From Odontesthes bonariensis (Eukaryota > Chordata > Actinopteri > Atheriniformes > Atherinopsidae): a DNA stretch of 64,000 nucleotides. Positions 11,827-23,940 of the stretch are shown here, in pieces. The stretch lies in the NCBI RefSeq assembly GCF_027942865.1, contig NC_134527.1, positions 664,248 through 728,247 of the forward strand. The letters are read 5' to 3'. Within the stretch, counting starts at the first letter, position 1. The number at the start of each line of letters is the position of its first letter. The notes under the pieces were generated by a model. That model saw only the letters and a list, made by a program, of their open reading frames with translations, ran no database searches and was not told the DNA's origin. Both the position numbers and the translations under genes were made by a program.

Positions 11827-12309
11827 GGCACATCCCAACGTACGAACATCCCAACGTACGAACATCCCAACGTACGCACATCCCAACGTCCGCACATCGC
11901 AACGTACGCACATCCCAACGTACGCACATCCCAACGTACGCACATCCCAACGTACTCACATCCCAACGTACGAACATCCCAACGTACGCACATCCCAACG
12001 TACTCACATCCCAACGTACGCACATCCCAACGTACGCGCATCCCAACGTACGCACATCCAACGTACGCACATCCAACGTACGCACATCCAACGTACGCAC
12101 ATCCAACGTACGCACATCCAACGTACGCACATCCCAACGTACGCACATCCAACGTACGCACATCCCAACGTACGCACATCCCACCGTACGCACATCCCAA
12201 CGTACGCACATCCCAACGTACGCGCATCCCAACGTACGCACATCCAACGTACGCACATCCAACGTACGCACATCCCAACGTACGCACATCCCAACGTACG
12301 CACATCTCG
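11827..12309. repeat. 16/15-bp minisatellite (ACATCCCAACGTACGC), left array
   Basis: About 30 units of acatcccaacgtacgc (16 bp) mixed with acatccaacgtacgc (15 bp). It ends in cacatctcggtccc at 12301-12314. Both the unit and this 14-bp edge are the exact reverse complement of the large array that begins at 15362. Confidence 0.95.
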
Positions 12310-12314
12310 GTCCC

Positions 12315-13056
12315 TTTCTAGTAGCTTTCTAGTTATCATTTTGCAAATGCAGTAGCCAGAGGTCCAGGTCTGTTGCTTATTACTCCACAGACATTAAAAA
12401 TAGATTGAATAGATTTTAATCTATTTTCAGTTTTTACAGTCTAAGATGGACTCCCACACGACCCATCTGGCACAGCAATGACTTGCTCAGTTGCAAAAAA
12501 ATGTGATAACAATTGCCACATCAAAGAAGCAGAGCATTTTGCAGCCCTGTTTTGTAGCCATTAACAACAGGAAACATGAGATCATAAAGTGGTTTTGTGT
12601 CCCAGAGACGGTTGTGATATATGATGAGTTGGCTGATCAGCCCTCACTGAAACATCTCAACATTGATCAATATCACAAATTTTATGAAGCAGTCTCATAA
12701 ATGTATGGCTATAAAATTAGTGAGAAATGAGATGTTGAACATTGTATATTCACAGTGGCATCCATATGTCTGAGCAGCCAAATCTGCTTTCTTCTTCTAT
12801 TTTTTCTTATTTTTATATAAACACATTTATTGTCTCTATCCTTGCTTAACATCATCAGCCAAGCACAATGAGTTGCACACAAAGTGAAACTGAATGTGAA
12901 GTGAAACAAGAAAAACCTGTTTCCTTCAAGGAAAACTAAAGGCATTTTTACAAGGAAGAGTAAGACAAAGGTAATTTTCTGGAGAAACCAATCTGTCTTA
13001 TTGTTTCTCGTCAGTCTCCTCCTACAAGCATCCATGAGGGTGGGCAGGTTCCACTT
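12315..13056. other. Upstream region of the GLIPR2-like gene
   Basis: A 69-codon open frame at 12491-12700 (MQKNVITIATSKKQSILQPC... ending YEAVS) has ordinary amino-acid composition but matches no family I recognise. It has no Kozak context and no clear splice sites, so I treat it as a possible fossil coding piece. The rest looks like plain AT-rich intergenic sequence. Confidence 0.35.
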
Positions 13057-13118
13057 CTGTACATAAGTATCAGCTTCAAAACAGAAGCTTTATCTAGACC
13101 TTCAGCCTCCTGAATCAG
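13057..13118 (+). promoter_or_regulatory. Possible core promoter and 5' UTR exon of the GLIPR2-like gene
   Basis: A TATA-like tacataagtat lies near 13060-13070. About 50 bp downstream, gaatcag|gtaaacac at 13118/13119 would serve as a splice donor into the exon that carries the ATG. The matching acceptor is ttctattcaattttag ending at 13306. This is inferred from signals alone. Confidence 0.35.
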
Positions 13119-13326
13119 GTAAACACTACAGACAACTGCACTGTGAGGAGAATATTTTCATTTAAATCTTTAAAATTTGATAAATCAATGGTTTCTGAAT
13201 AGATTAAATTATTGTAACTGTGTACAAGAATGATGCTCTGGCAATTTATTAGCATTTACTGGATTTTTGTTGATTGATTGTTAACTTTGTTTCTATTCAA
13301 TTTTAGTTTCTGTATCCACACAAACA

Positions 13327-14474
13327 ATGGCAGGTAAGTGCATTCTCTTTCTTAAGAAGTCTTACCCACAGCATCATCGTTAAGAACATTTACATTCTGA
13401 CTAATCCAGTCTACATCTATACCTAAATCTTGTCTGCTTCAACAGTAGACATGTTTCCTGTAAAAAATAAAAGCTCTTTAGTTATTCATAGTTGTTTTGC
13501 AGATGAAAGCTTTCAGAAGGAGTTCCTGGAGACCCACAACACCTACAGGGCGATGCACCAAGCGCCGCCACTGACCCTCAACAGCGATCTGACTGCAGCA
13601 GCCCAGAAATGGGCTGATGTGATGCTTGCAAAAAAACGCCTGGGTCACAGTCACACTAAAGATGGCGAGAATGTCTATTCCATGTCAAGCAGTAGAGTTA
13701 TCAGACCAACAGGTGGACTATGTTTTATGTATTTTTCATTTGATTGTCAAATGTACTTTCACAATCATATCAGATTCTATTCAAGTTTAATTCAAATATG
13801 TGTGTAACCTTAAAATTGAGAAATTCCAGAGCGATCACTTTAAATTGAGACTACTGTAACACTCTGTTATGGTTCTGAAGCTAGCGAACTACAAACTCCA
13901 ATATTCATGTGAGGTTTTTTGCTTGATCCATCTCATGTTTCAGGGAAAGAAGCTGTCGATTCATGGTACAGTGAGATCAAGGATTACGACTTCAGCAAGC
14001 CAGGATTTCACAGCAATACTGGTAAGAAAGAAAATAAATAAATAAATCACACACCTGAGGACCTCCTCTGAAATATAAAATATATATAATGAAATGTGTA
14101 AAAAAAATATGCATGTTTCCATCACTGTGAGATCAAACCATAAGAATGGAAATAAAAGTCAGGGTTATTTATTCTGTAATGTTTATAATGTGGGAGAAAT
14201 GAACCTAATGTTAAAAATGTACCTTCCACTGACCTAATGTTTTAGTTTCTCTGAATATAATTTAATTTTCACACTCTCTTACTCTTGCTGTGCTGCTGTG
14301 TTTCTTCATGAAGGACATTTCACTCAGGTGGTATGGAAGAACAGCAAAGAACTGGGTGTGGGCATGGCCACAAGTGGCAACATGGTCTTTGTGGTTGGGC
14401 AGTACCGCCCAGCTGGCAACTTTACTAATGAGGGCTACTTTCAGAGCAATGTCCTCCCAAAAGGTAACAAATGA
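13327..14474 (+). CDS. glipr2: Golgi-associated plant pathogenesis-related protein 1-like (GLIPR2/GAPR-1, CAP superfamily), 4 coding exons
   Basis: Exons are 13327-13333 (ATGGCAG), 13503-13712, 13944-14021 and 14314-14474, all GT-AG and all joined in phase 1, giving 151 aa (human GLIPR2 is 154). The CAP fold is clear: ETHNTYR in helix 1, [11 protein letters not shown] with the CAP His and Glu, [15 protein letters not shown], the signature [17 protein letters not shown], then [13 protein letters not shown] and NVLP. The family binds acidic membranes at the Golgi and has been linked to autophagy control. Unlike human GAPR-1, the protein starts MADES and lacks Gly2, so N-myristoylation is not possible. 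The last exon reads to a TGA after LPKGNK; an internal GT at 14464 joined to an acceptor ending at 14750 would give LPKE and stop instead. Confidence 0.88.
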
Positions 14475-15361
14475 CCTCAGTTTGCATATTGTATTCTTAG
14501 TTACACATGTGTTTTAAACTTTGAGGACTTATTCACTCAGTAAACATAAAAAAATGCAGCAAGAACTAAGCGCCCAAGAAGTTTCAGGATGTGCTTTTGC
14601 ACAGAACAAAAAATGAGCTATGGTTTGATACGAGTTGGTTCTGTGTTGCACATGCAGATACAGAGCATTTGAGCTACACAGCAGTTCCATCTTGAAAACA
14701 TATTACTTTTACATAATATATTTTAAATGATATTCAATGTCACCTTCCAGAATAAAAGCTGTAGCTTTACAGCCAGCAGAGAGGCAGCAGCAGCAGACCA
14801 AACCTCCGATGAGAGGAAGAAGGAAGAGGAGAAGCTGCACGCTGCTGTAGATGATGAAGACCCTCGCTAACATCACGTGTACCTTTGACACAAAATTCAA
14901 TATGTAAAACAGAAAAAATAAACAGTGTGTTACAAAGTTGTGGAGTGCAACATAATTTGTAAGCTGAATTTCAGTTTATCTTAGTGATAAAATAAGAGTA
15001 AGAAATCTTAACTGTTGCATAAATGAGTGAGTATTTAAGACATAAAGTAGTTCTGAGACTCTAGAATTGTTTTTTTAATGACATGGTGTGTCATGAAAAT
15101 GAAACAAATTAATGAGGATATGCAATTTCTACATTTCATGCATGTACGGTTTAATTTGAACTATTAAAAGATGTTAAAGCTCACTGTTGAGTTTTACCCT
15201 GCACAAATATATATACATTTTACACATGAGTATGAAAAAATGCCCTTTTATATATTTTATGTTGTCCGTTCATGGTACAATTACGCAATATGACGATAAT
15301 GAAAAATAGATTCACCATTGAACTTCCACCATTAATTAGAAAGCTGCAAAAAGCTGTAGGT
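14475..15361. other. 3' region of the GLIPR2-like gene
   Basis: A possible 3' exon starts at 14751 right after caccttccag. It contains an aataaa at its start, another near 14920, and a charged reading frame (TSDERKKEEEKLHAAVDDED) that cannot be joined in phase to exon 4 with the junctions seen. The remainder is AT-rich with no other feature recognised. Confidence 0.35.
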
Positions 15362-18300
15362 GGGACCGAGATGTGGGTACGTTGGGATGTGCGTACGTTG
15401 GGATGTGGGTACGTTGGGATGTGCGTACGTTGGGATGTGCGTACGTTGGGATGTGAGTGCGTTGGGATGTGCGTACGTTGGGATGTGCGTACGTTGGGAT
15501 GTGCGTACGTTGGGATGTGCGTACGTTGGGATGTGCGTACGTTGGATGTGCGTACGTTGGGATGTGCGTACGTTGGATGTGTGTACGTTGGGATGTGCGT
15601 ACGTTGGGATGCGCGTACGTTGGGATGTGCGTACGTTGGATGTGCGTACGTTGGATGTGTGTACGTTGGGATGGGAGTACGTTGGGATGTGCGTACGTTG
15701 GGATGCGCGCACGTTGGGATGTGCGTACGTTGGGATGTGCGTACGTTGGGATGTGCGTACGTTGGGATGCGCGTACGTTCGATGCGCGTACGTTGGGATG
15801 TGCGTACGTTGGGATGTGAGTGCGTTGGGATGTGCGTACGTTGGGATGTGCGTACGTTGGGATGTGCGTACGTTGGATGTGTGTACGTTGGGATGGGAGT
15901 ACGTTGGGATGGGAGTACGTTGGGATGGGAGTACGTTGGATGTGCGTACGTTGGATGTGCGTACGTTGGGATGTGCGTACGTTGGATGTGCGTACGTTGG
16001 GATGTGGGTACGTTGGGATGTGGGTACGTTGGGATGTGGGTACGTTGGGATGTGCGTACGTTGGGATGTGAGTGCGTTGGGATGTGCGTACGTTGGGATG
16101 TGCGTACGTTGGGATGTGCGTACGTTGGGATGTGCGTACGTTGGGATGTGCGTACGTTGGATGTGCGTACGTTGGGATGTGCGTACGTTGGATGCGCGTA
16201 CGTTGGGATGTGCGTACGTTGGGATGTGAGTGCGTTGGGATGTGCGTACGTTGGGATGTGCGTACGTTGGGATGTGCGTACGTTGGATGTGTGTACGTTG
16301 GGATGGGAGTACGTTGGGATGGGAGTACGTTGGGATGGGAGTACGTTGGATGTGCGTACGTTGGATGTGCGTACGTTGGGATGTGCGTACGTTGGATGTG
16401 CGTACGTTGGGATGTGGGTACGTTGGGATGTGCGTACGTTGGGATGTGAGTGCGTTGGGATGTGCGTACGTTGGGATGTGCGTACGTTGGGATGTGCGTA
16501 CGTTGGATGTGTGTACGTTGGGATGGGAGTACGTTGGGATGGGAGTACGTTGGATGTGCGTACGTTGGATGTGCGTACGTTGGGATGTGCGTACGTTGGA
16601 TGTGCGTACGTTGGGATGTGCGTACGTTGGGATGTGCGTACGTTCGATGCGCGTACGTTGGGATGTGCGTACGTTGGGATGTGCGTACGTTCGATGCGTG
16701 TACGTTGAGATGTGGGTACGTTGGGATGTGCGTACGTTGGGATGTGGGTACGTTGGGATGTGCGTACGTTGGGATGTGCGTACGTTGGGATGTGAGTGCG
16801 TTGGGATGTGCGTACGTTGGGATGTGCGTACGTTGGGATGTGCGTACGTTGGGATGTGCGTACGTTGGGATGTGCGTACGTTGGATGTGCGTACGTTGGG
16901 ATGTGCGTACGTTGGATGTGTGTACGTTGGGATGTGCGTACGTTGGGATGCGCGTACGTTGGGATGTGCGTACGTTGGATGTGCGTACGTTGGATGTGTG
17001 TACGTTGGGATGGGAGTACGTTGGGATGTGCGTACGTTGGGATGCGCGCACGTTGGGATGTGCGTACGTTGGGATGTGCGTACGTTGGGATGTGCGTACG
17101 TTGGGATGCGCGTACGTTCGATGCGCGTACGTTGGGATGTGCGTACGTTGGGATGTGAGTGCGTTGGGATGTGCGTACGTTGGGATGTGCGTACGTTGGG
17201 ATGTGCGTACGTTGGATGTGCGTACGTTGGATGTGTGTACGTTGGGATGGGAGTACGTTGGGATGGGAGTACGTTGGGATGGGAGTACGTTGGATGTGCG
17301 TACGTTGGATGTGCGTACGTTGGGATGTGCGTACGTTGGATGTGCGTACGTTGGGATGTGGGTACGTTGGGATGTGGGTACGTTGGGATGTGGGTACGTT
17401 GGGATGTGCGTACGTTGGGATGTGAGTGCGTTGGGATGTGCGTACGTTGGGATGTGCGTACGTTGGGATGTGCGTACGTTGGGATGTGCGTACGTTGGGA
17501 TGTGCGTACGTTGGATGTGCGTACGTTGGGATGTGCGTACGTTGGATGCGCGTACGTTGGGATGTGCGTACGTTGGGATGTGAGTGCGTTGGGATGTGCG
17601 TACGTTGGGATGTGCGTACGTTGGGATGTGCGTACGTTGGATGTGTGTACGTTGGGATGGGAGTACGTTGGGATGGGAGTACGTTGGGATGGGAGTACGT
17701 TGGATGTGCGTACGTTGGATGTGCGTACGTTGGGATGTGCGTACGTTGGATGTGCGTACGTTGGGATGTGGGTACGTTGGGATGTGCGTACGTTGGGATG
17801 TGAGTGCGTTGGGATGTGCGTACGTTGGGATGTGCGTACGTTGGGATGTGCGTACGTTGGATGTGTGTACGTTGGGATGGGAGTACGTTGGGATGGGAGT
17901 ACGTTGGATGTGCGTACGTTGGATGTGCGTACGTTGGGATGTGCGTACGTTGGATGTGCGTACGTTGGGATGTGCGTACGTTGGGATGTGCGTACGTTCG
18001 ATGCGCGTACGTTGGGATGTGCGTACGTTGGGATGTGCGTACGTTCGATGCGTGTACGTTGGGATGTGCGTACGTTGGGATGTGCGTACGTTCGATGTGC
18101 GTACGTTGGGATGTGCGTACGTTGGGATGTGCGTACGTTCGATGCGTGTACGTTGGGATGGGAGTACGTTGGGATGTGCGTACGTTGGGATGTGGGTACG
18201 TTGGGATGTGCGTACGTTGGGATGTGTGTACGTTGGATGTGCGTACGTTGGGATGTGCGTACGTTCGATGTGCGTACGTTGGGATGTGCGTACGTTCGAT

Positions 18301-19276
18301 GTGCGTACGTTGGGATGTGCGTACGTTCGATGCGTGTACGTTGGGATGTGCGTACGTTGGGATGTGAGTGCGTTGGGATGTGCGTACGTTGGGATGTGCG
18401 TACGTTGGGATGTGCGTATGTTGGGATGTGCGTACGTTGGATGTGCGTACGTTGGGATGTGCGTACGTTGGGCTGTGCGTACGTTGGGCTGTGCGTACGT
18501 TGGGATGTGCGTACGTTGGGATGTGCGTACGTTGGGATGTGCGTACGTTGGGATGTGCGTACGTTGGGATGTGCGTACGTTGGGATGTGCGTACGTTGGG
18601 ATGTGCGTACGTTGGGATGTGCGTACGTTGGATGTGCGTACGTTGGGATGTGCGTACGTTGGGATGTGCGTACGTTGGGATGTGCGTACGTTGGATGTGC
18701 GTATGTTGGGATGTGCGTACGTTGGGATGTGCGTACGTTGGATGTGCGTATGTTGGGATGTGCGTACGTTGGATGTGCGTACGTTGGGATGTGCGTACGT
18801 TGGGATGTGGGTACGTTGGGATGTGAGTACGTTGGGATGCGGGTACGTTGGGATGTGAGTACGTTGGGATGTGCGTATGTTGGGATGTGCGTACGTTGGG
18901 ATGTGCGTACGTTGGATGTGCGTATGTTGGGATGTGAGTACGTTGGGATGTGCGTACGTTGGGATGTGCGTACGTTGGGATGTGCGTACGTTGGATGTGC
19001 GTATGTTGGGATGTGCGTACGTTGGGATGTGCGTACGTTGGATGTGCGTATGTTGGGATGTGCGTACGTTGGATGTGCGTACGTTGGGATGTGCGTACGT
19101 TGGGATGTGCGTATGTTGGATGTGCGTACGTTGGGATGTGGGTACGTTGGGATGTGAGTACGTTGGGATGCGGGTACGTTGGGATGCGGGTACGTTGGGA
19201 TGCGCGTACGTTGGGATGTGCGTACGTTGGGATGCGCGTACGTTGGGATGCGCGTACGTTGGGATGTGCGTACGTT
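15362..19276. repeat. 16/15-bp minisatellite (GTACGTTGGGATGTGC), right array, 3.9 kb
   Basis: About 245 units of gtacgttgggatgtgc and the 15-bp gtacgttggatgtgc, with point variants (ttcgatgcgc, gggagt, gtgagtgc). It starts with gggaccgagatgtg. A higher-order block of about 1.34-1.35 kb is duplicated: the pattern of variants starting at 15436 recurs from 16775, with identical stretches of more than 350 bp. Period 16 with no stop codon yields very long false frames on both strands. Confidence 0.97.
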
Positions 19277-19671
19277 ATACTTTTAATTAATTGGTTGCAA
19301 TGGGGCTGTGAAGAGTGTTGCAAGCAATATGTAAAAAAATGCTCCAGAAAAAGAACCCCTACCCCACCTTTAATGAACACTGCCTAGTTGATGTGTCAGG
19401 CGAAAAAATTAACTGGAAGAAAATAAATGAAAACCTCTTTTTTCCCACTGGTGCCTCGCTATATGTTTTAGTGTTTTGTTGCCAACTGGGACTCATAAAC
19501 ATGTGGAACAGTTTGAGCTGTGGGCTGCTCTCGGCCGTGTTGACGCTGTTCTTGTGCCGTTGTTGGTCCTTTAGCTTTGCCCTGCTGTGGTCAAAGTTCT
19601 GCTTTGTGATGGAATGCTCACCCACCAATTGAAAAATTCTCATTTTTACTCCATAGAGGCATTAAATAGAC
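19277..19671. other. Unassigned spacer right of the 16-bp array
   Basis: No repeats and no exon-like frame with splice sites. It could contain decayed transposon sequence; nothing could be assigned. Confidence 0.3.
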
Positions 19672-19808
19672 CAGGGGTCCGCAAACCTTTAACACTCAAA
19701 GAGCCATTTGGACCCGGTTTCCACGGAAAAGAAAACACGGCAGGTGTGTTGGACCCACCCACTGAGCAAACTCCTGTCAGCCAGATAGGGCCAACTGTCA
19801 GTCTGCAG
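19672..19808 (+). mobile_element. hAT terminus fragment (CAGGGGTCCGCAAACC)
   Basis: The sequence caggggtccgcaaacc followed by cactcaaagagccatttgg is a familiar hAT/Charlie-like terminus. It is cut off at 19809 by the start of another element, and no partner terminus is present. Confidence 0.5.
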
Positions 19809-20300
19809 CAGTGATGGGAAGTTCGGCTCTTTCTTTTGGATCTTTTGTAGCCTATGTTTTACCTAAACTTTGCAACAAAAAAAAATTCATGGTTTATGTG
19901 TTGAAAACCCTTTTGCTTTCAGTGTTTTTATGAGAGATAAGGTCATAATTGCCTAATTCTTTGCATTCATTCTGTGACAAAACCACTTTTACATTTGTTT
20001 ATTTCAATTCAACTTTTTCATGGCACAAATGAACAATAAACATCAAACAAATCCAAAGAACAGAACCAAACTCAAGCTAACACTAATAATGTCCTCAATT
20101 AAACTTACTTATTGGACAAATGAACAAAAAACATCCTGCCCCGCCCCCTCTCTGTATATTTTTTCTTATGCCTGGCCCTAATACTCTTCCGTAGTTTAAT
20201 TCTCACGTGATTGCCGCATGCTGGCCAATCATAACACGGCTCTGTGTAATCAGAGCTGGGCCTGAGCACTGAAAGTGAAAACTGAGAGCCGGATCTTCTG

Positions 20301-21160
20301 ATTCACAACAAAGAGCCGGCGCTTGTGCGCATGCGCCCTCACTGTTCCGCAGCAGCGCCCCGCAGAGAGGAGCAGAGAGCAGGGAAGAGGCTGATAGTTT
20401 CACCTTTAATCGCTGCTGGTTGCACTTAACCACAGAAAGATCAGGACGGGTTTCCCGGCGGAGGAGATGGGGAAAGGGACCGTAAACTGTTTGGGGAAGT
20501 ATTTTTAATCTTAATAAAGAGCATGCAGAACTCTCAGGCTGCCGGCAGATGGTTCCATAAAATCTGATCAAAATAAATCTATGAGGCAGTTAAAAATGAA
20601 TAAAGTTCAACACATTAGCTGCTGAACAGGAACTTCTGGCAGCACCTAACAGCCGATGGAGGGTTTTCATCTTAAATTAATAAATAAATGTTTTTGCATC
20701 GATCTGCTCATTTCTGGGGCCGAAAATCACAAAGTTTAACAGAAAATACAAGAAGAGCAAAAGTCCCAAATCTATCCACTTACAATAAGTTCAGTAAAAC
20801 ATATTAAAGTAATTAATGAAGTTAATTCATAAAATGAAGCTGTTTCCTTTTATTAGAAACTTATGAAAGTCGGTTTTCGCCATCATGGGAAAGAAACACT
20901 GAATCAAAATAATGTGGTCGGGTCTGAAAGTTGTGAGCTACTTCCACCTCTGTGGGAACAGTCCTCATGTCTGCACCATGCCGCTCATTTTGAAAGCTTA
21001 ATCTTTTCTTATTGTTGTGTGTGAGTTTTATGGTGATGTGAGGAATCCCACAGAGGGAATTCTGACTGACTTTTAGTCATCAGGGAAACAGAGTGGATAG
21101 TTTGCTATATGAATACCTTGAGAAAGTAGCATGGAGCAGTTCATTACAGCTGTTACACCG
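20301..21160. other. Interior of composite element, unassigned
   Basis: 20300-20340 (ttgtgcgcatgcgcc) again pairs with 22510-22530 in inverted orientation. The rest, to 21160, has no frame or repeat I can assign. Confidence 0.35.
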
Positions 21161-21612
21161 AGGCAAATAAATGTATACATTACACCAATCAATCTTTAGC
21201 TTATGGCCTATGGATATATACATTTTTATATAATGAAAAAATAAAATAAAATAATAAAAAAGAGAAAGATAAATAACATGAGCATGGGGACTTTACATTC
21301 CATTTCAATAGGTACATCTAGAAAATGTTAGTATAATGAGAAGAAAAAGGGAAAAAGACAGAGGATAAAACAAAATAACACCTTCAGCTAACAAAAATCC
21401 TCTCTTATACATGCAATATACTCAGTCCACTTGGTCCAAATTCTAATTTTTCAATCTGGATTCTTAGTATGTCATTTTTTCCATCACATATATGTCATGA
21501 ATGACATCTAACCAGTCAGTTAGTTTAGGAGGATCTGGTTTCAGCCATCTTCCAGTAATAGCCTTTTTACTTGCAACTAAAAGCATCAGTAGTAGTCTTT
21601 TATCATTGTTAC
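21160..21612 (-). mobile_element. L1/Tx1-type LINE, ORF2 C-terminus and 3' UTR fragment
   Basis: On the minus strand 21612 to about 21465 reads DKRLLLMLLVASKKAITGRW followed by LKPDPPKLTDWLDVIHDIYV and MEKMTY then a stop, the typical C-terminal tail of fish L1-type ORF2. Downstream (lower coordinates) is an AT-rich 3' UTR ending near an A-rich tail seen as tttattttatttt on the minus strand at 21235-21260. It is heavily 5' truncated. Confidence 0.7.
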
Positions 21613-21652
21613 GCCGTCTCATCACCGTCCGAGCACAGCTGTTCCAGCTGTA

Positions 21653-22500
21653 AAGCTGCCGTCTGCAACTTTTCTTTAGTCATATCAGCTTGAACTGTCA
21701 TGGGATTCTGGAAGTAGAATATTAAATAGGCTGTTTAGGAAAAATCCCGAAATCTGTAGCTCCCTCTGAAGCCTGTAATCGTGCTTACAAAAACCGAGCG
21801 CTCCCGGCGGTTTTTAACCAATCAGGTTAGGGGGGAGGAATCCTACCTGTCAATCACAGCTTGTGCACACGCTGCTATCGAGCCCCGACTGATCCTCTAC
21901 CTCTACCCGCCTGGGATCTGCCTGTGGTCGGGGGGATATATTCGTCTTCTGCAGCTGTGCTACCGTCTCAGAACTCTATTCACATCAGGTCAAAAAAGAG
22001 ATAGAAAATGCAAACTGGCGAGTTACATTACAAAGAATTAGCTAGGTAGCTAGGCTATTTCTGGCTGTAAACGTACTGCACACATCGCAAACTTACTTTC
22101 CACATCACAACGTACAACTGTACGATAGCTGTATCATTGAACTGTGTCGACAGTATAGCATTATGTAAATATATGTTTATTATTTATCTGTCATCTGAGC
22201 AGAACATCACCAACCATGCTGAGCGTGAGTCTGCCCCAGCTTGTGTGCGCGCACACTGCTTATTATTATTATTATTATTAAGCTACGTCTGATTAAAACA
22301 GAGAAATCTCTGCCAGACAGAACCTGTGGCTTTAATTTTTCCCGTTTAGACGCTCCACTGTTCTGGGTTTGTTTTCCTGGCTTTGCACTCAGTCAAAGGG
22401 CGAGTGTGACTGCACTCTGCACTCGGATAACAGCAGAGAAACCAGATGTTGTCTTTCTTCTTTCAGCAGGGTGGAGCAGCCCTTGTTGATTAAGGACGTC
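21653..22500 (-). mobile_element. Diverged relative of the TTAA MITE at 7797-8377
   Basis: Its edge taaagctgccgtctgcaactttt matches the reverse complement of the right end of the 7797-8377 element. Internal blocks aaccaatcaggtta, cctgtcaatcac and ttgtgcac occur in the same order in that element. The far terminus was not found, so the end coordinate is approximate. Confidence 0.45.
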
Positions 22501-23099
22501 CAGTAGTGATGGGTCATGCGCACAAGCATCGGCTCTGAGAGCCGGCTCTTTGTAGTGAATCAGAAGAGCCGCCCCAAGTTTTTTTTCTATTCGCTGCTTA
22601 GGTTTCATTTTTTTATTTATTTATTATTATTTTATTTTTTTTATCTTTTTTATTTTTATTGCAATTAAAGAACAATGACAGAGACATGGTATGACAATAA
22701 GGCAAAACAAGGATAAAACAATGTACAGGACAATTTAGATTAGGTTAGGCTACATTAAACAGCTAAAAGAAAAAAAAACAATAAACAAAAATAGAGGAAT
22801 ACATTAAAGAACATTCACAAGTCTTTCATTTTTCTTATTATTTACAAACTTAAGAGACTTGAAAAGAGCGGACATTTCTAACATAAAAACATTAAAGAAA
22901 GGCTGATTTTTCTGTTGATGAATAAAAAACTTAGCTTGCAAAATATAAAAGTTGCTCAGGTTTCACTTCCAGCGCTCAGTCCCAGCTCTGGTTACACAGA
23001 GCTGTGTTATGATTGGCCAGCATGGGACCAGCATGCGGTATTCACGTGAGAATTAAGGAGTTTGGTTCTGTTCTGTGAATTTGTTTGAAGTTTATTGTT

Positions 23100-23940
23100 A
23101 ATTTCAATCAATCAATCAATCAATTATACTTTATTAATCCCCGAGGGGAAATTCCAGTTTGGGTCAAGACAGACAACACAGAAACAGACAGGGGAGAGAG
23201 AGTGTGACCAGGCATCGCAGCCCGCTGTGCAGGCGCCGCCAGATAAGAAGGAAGGGGAACAACATTGGGTGAGGGGAGGGAAAAAAATCATACTTCACAC
23301 TGTACCCTTATCAGGATACGGTCTGAGATCTCAAAAAACCTCAGCACAGAAAAGCAACAGATACACAAAACAACACCTTAAGCAATGGGACAGTGAAGAG
23401 GTGAGGAATTGCATGTGTTATAAATGAGCATGTATGTGTATGCGTGAGTGTTTGTTCAATAAGTCTGCACAGAAAGTTGGATCAGGCAATTGTCCTTGAC
23501 AAGTTGGAATATGTCAGCCAGTTCCACAACAAATCTCACAGGAGTGCAGGAAGGGAGGGGAGCACATGGGAGAGAGCATCATGTTATCATTACAAGCGTG
23601 GAGAATGATTATGGTGCTGGCTACAAGGCCAGTATGGGGCACCAGATTGGAATAACAATTAATTTAGGTCAGACAGACAACTGATTGCGCTCTCTGTCTT
23701 TCTGTCCATTGCTGGTATCTCATGGCGAAGTCCCGAATTCAGCCGAATTGTGGGATGTGGACCCTTTCCGCCCGGTCCAAGTGATCAATCAACCATTCTC
23801 CCAGGTCAATCCACTTCTCTTCTGAGTCCAGGAATCTCAGCCAGCCTGCGAACCTGCGCAAGGATCGCATCCAGCTTCCGACTCTGCTCACGTAGCATCT
23901 CAGTCTGAGCGTTGATTGCTCTTGTGATTTGTGCAATAAA
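23100..23940 (-). mobile_element. 5'-truncated LINE inserted in the right arm of the composite element
   Basis: On the minus strand the 3' end reads ...aatttcccctcggggatta, aataaagtata, then attg repeats (23100-23150), the standard tail of a widespread teleost LINE. It interrupts sequence that is continuous in the left arm (around 20010-20050). No intact reverse transcriptase domain is visible. Confidence 0.5.

Noticed and set aside
12491-12700. 69-codon frame with normal composition upstream of the CAP gene
   Set aside because: No family recognised and no splice or initiation context; noted only as a possible fossil.
15220-19380. 1386-codon minus-strand frame and many plus-strand frames with HPNVRTSQRTHIPTY-like repeats
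   Set aside because: Pure 16/15-bp minisatellite; the apparent protein repeat is three units of 16 bp giving 16 codons.
21781-22041. 86-codon frame with mixed composition
   Set aside because: Lies in the diverged TTAA-MITE relative; no domain and no splice sites.
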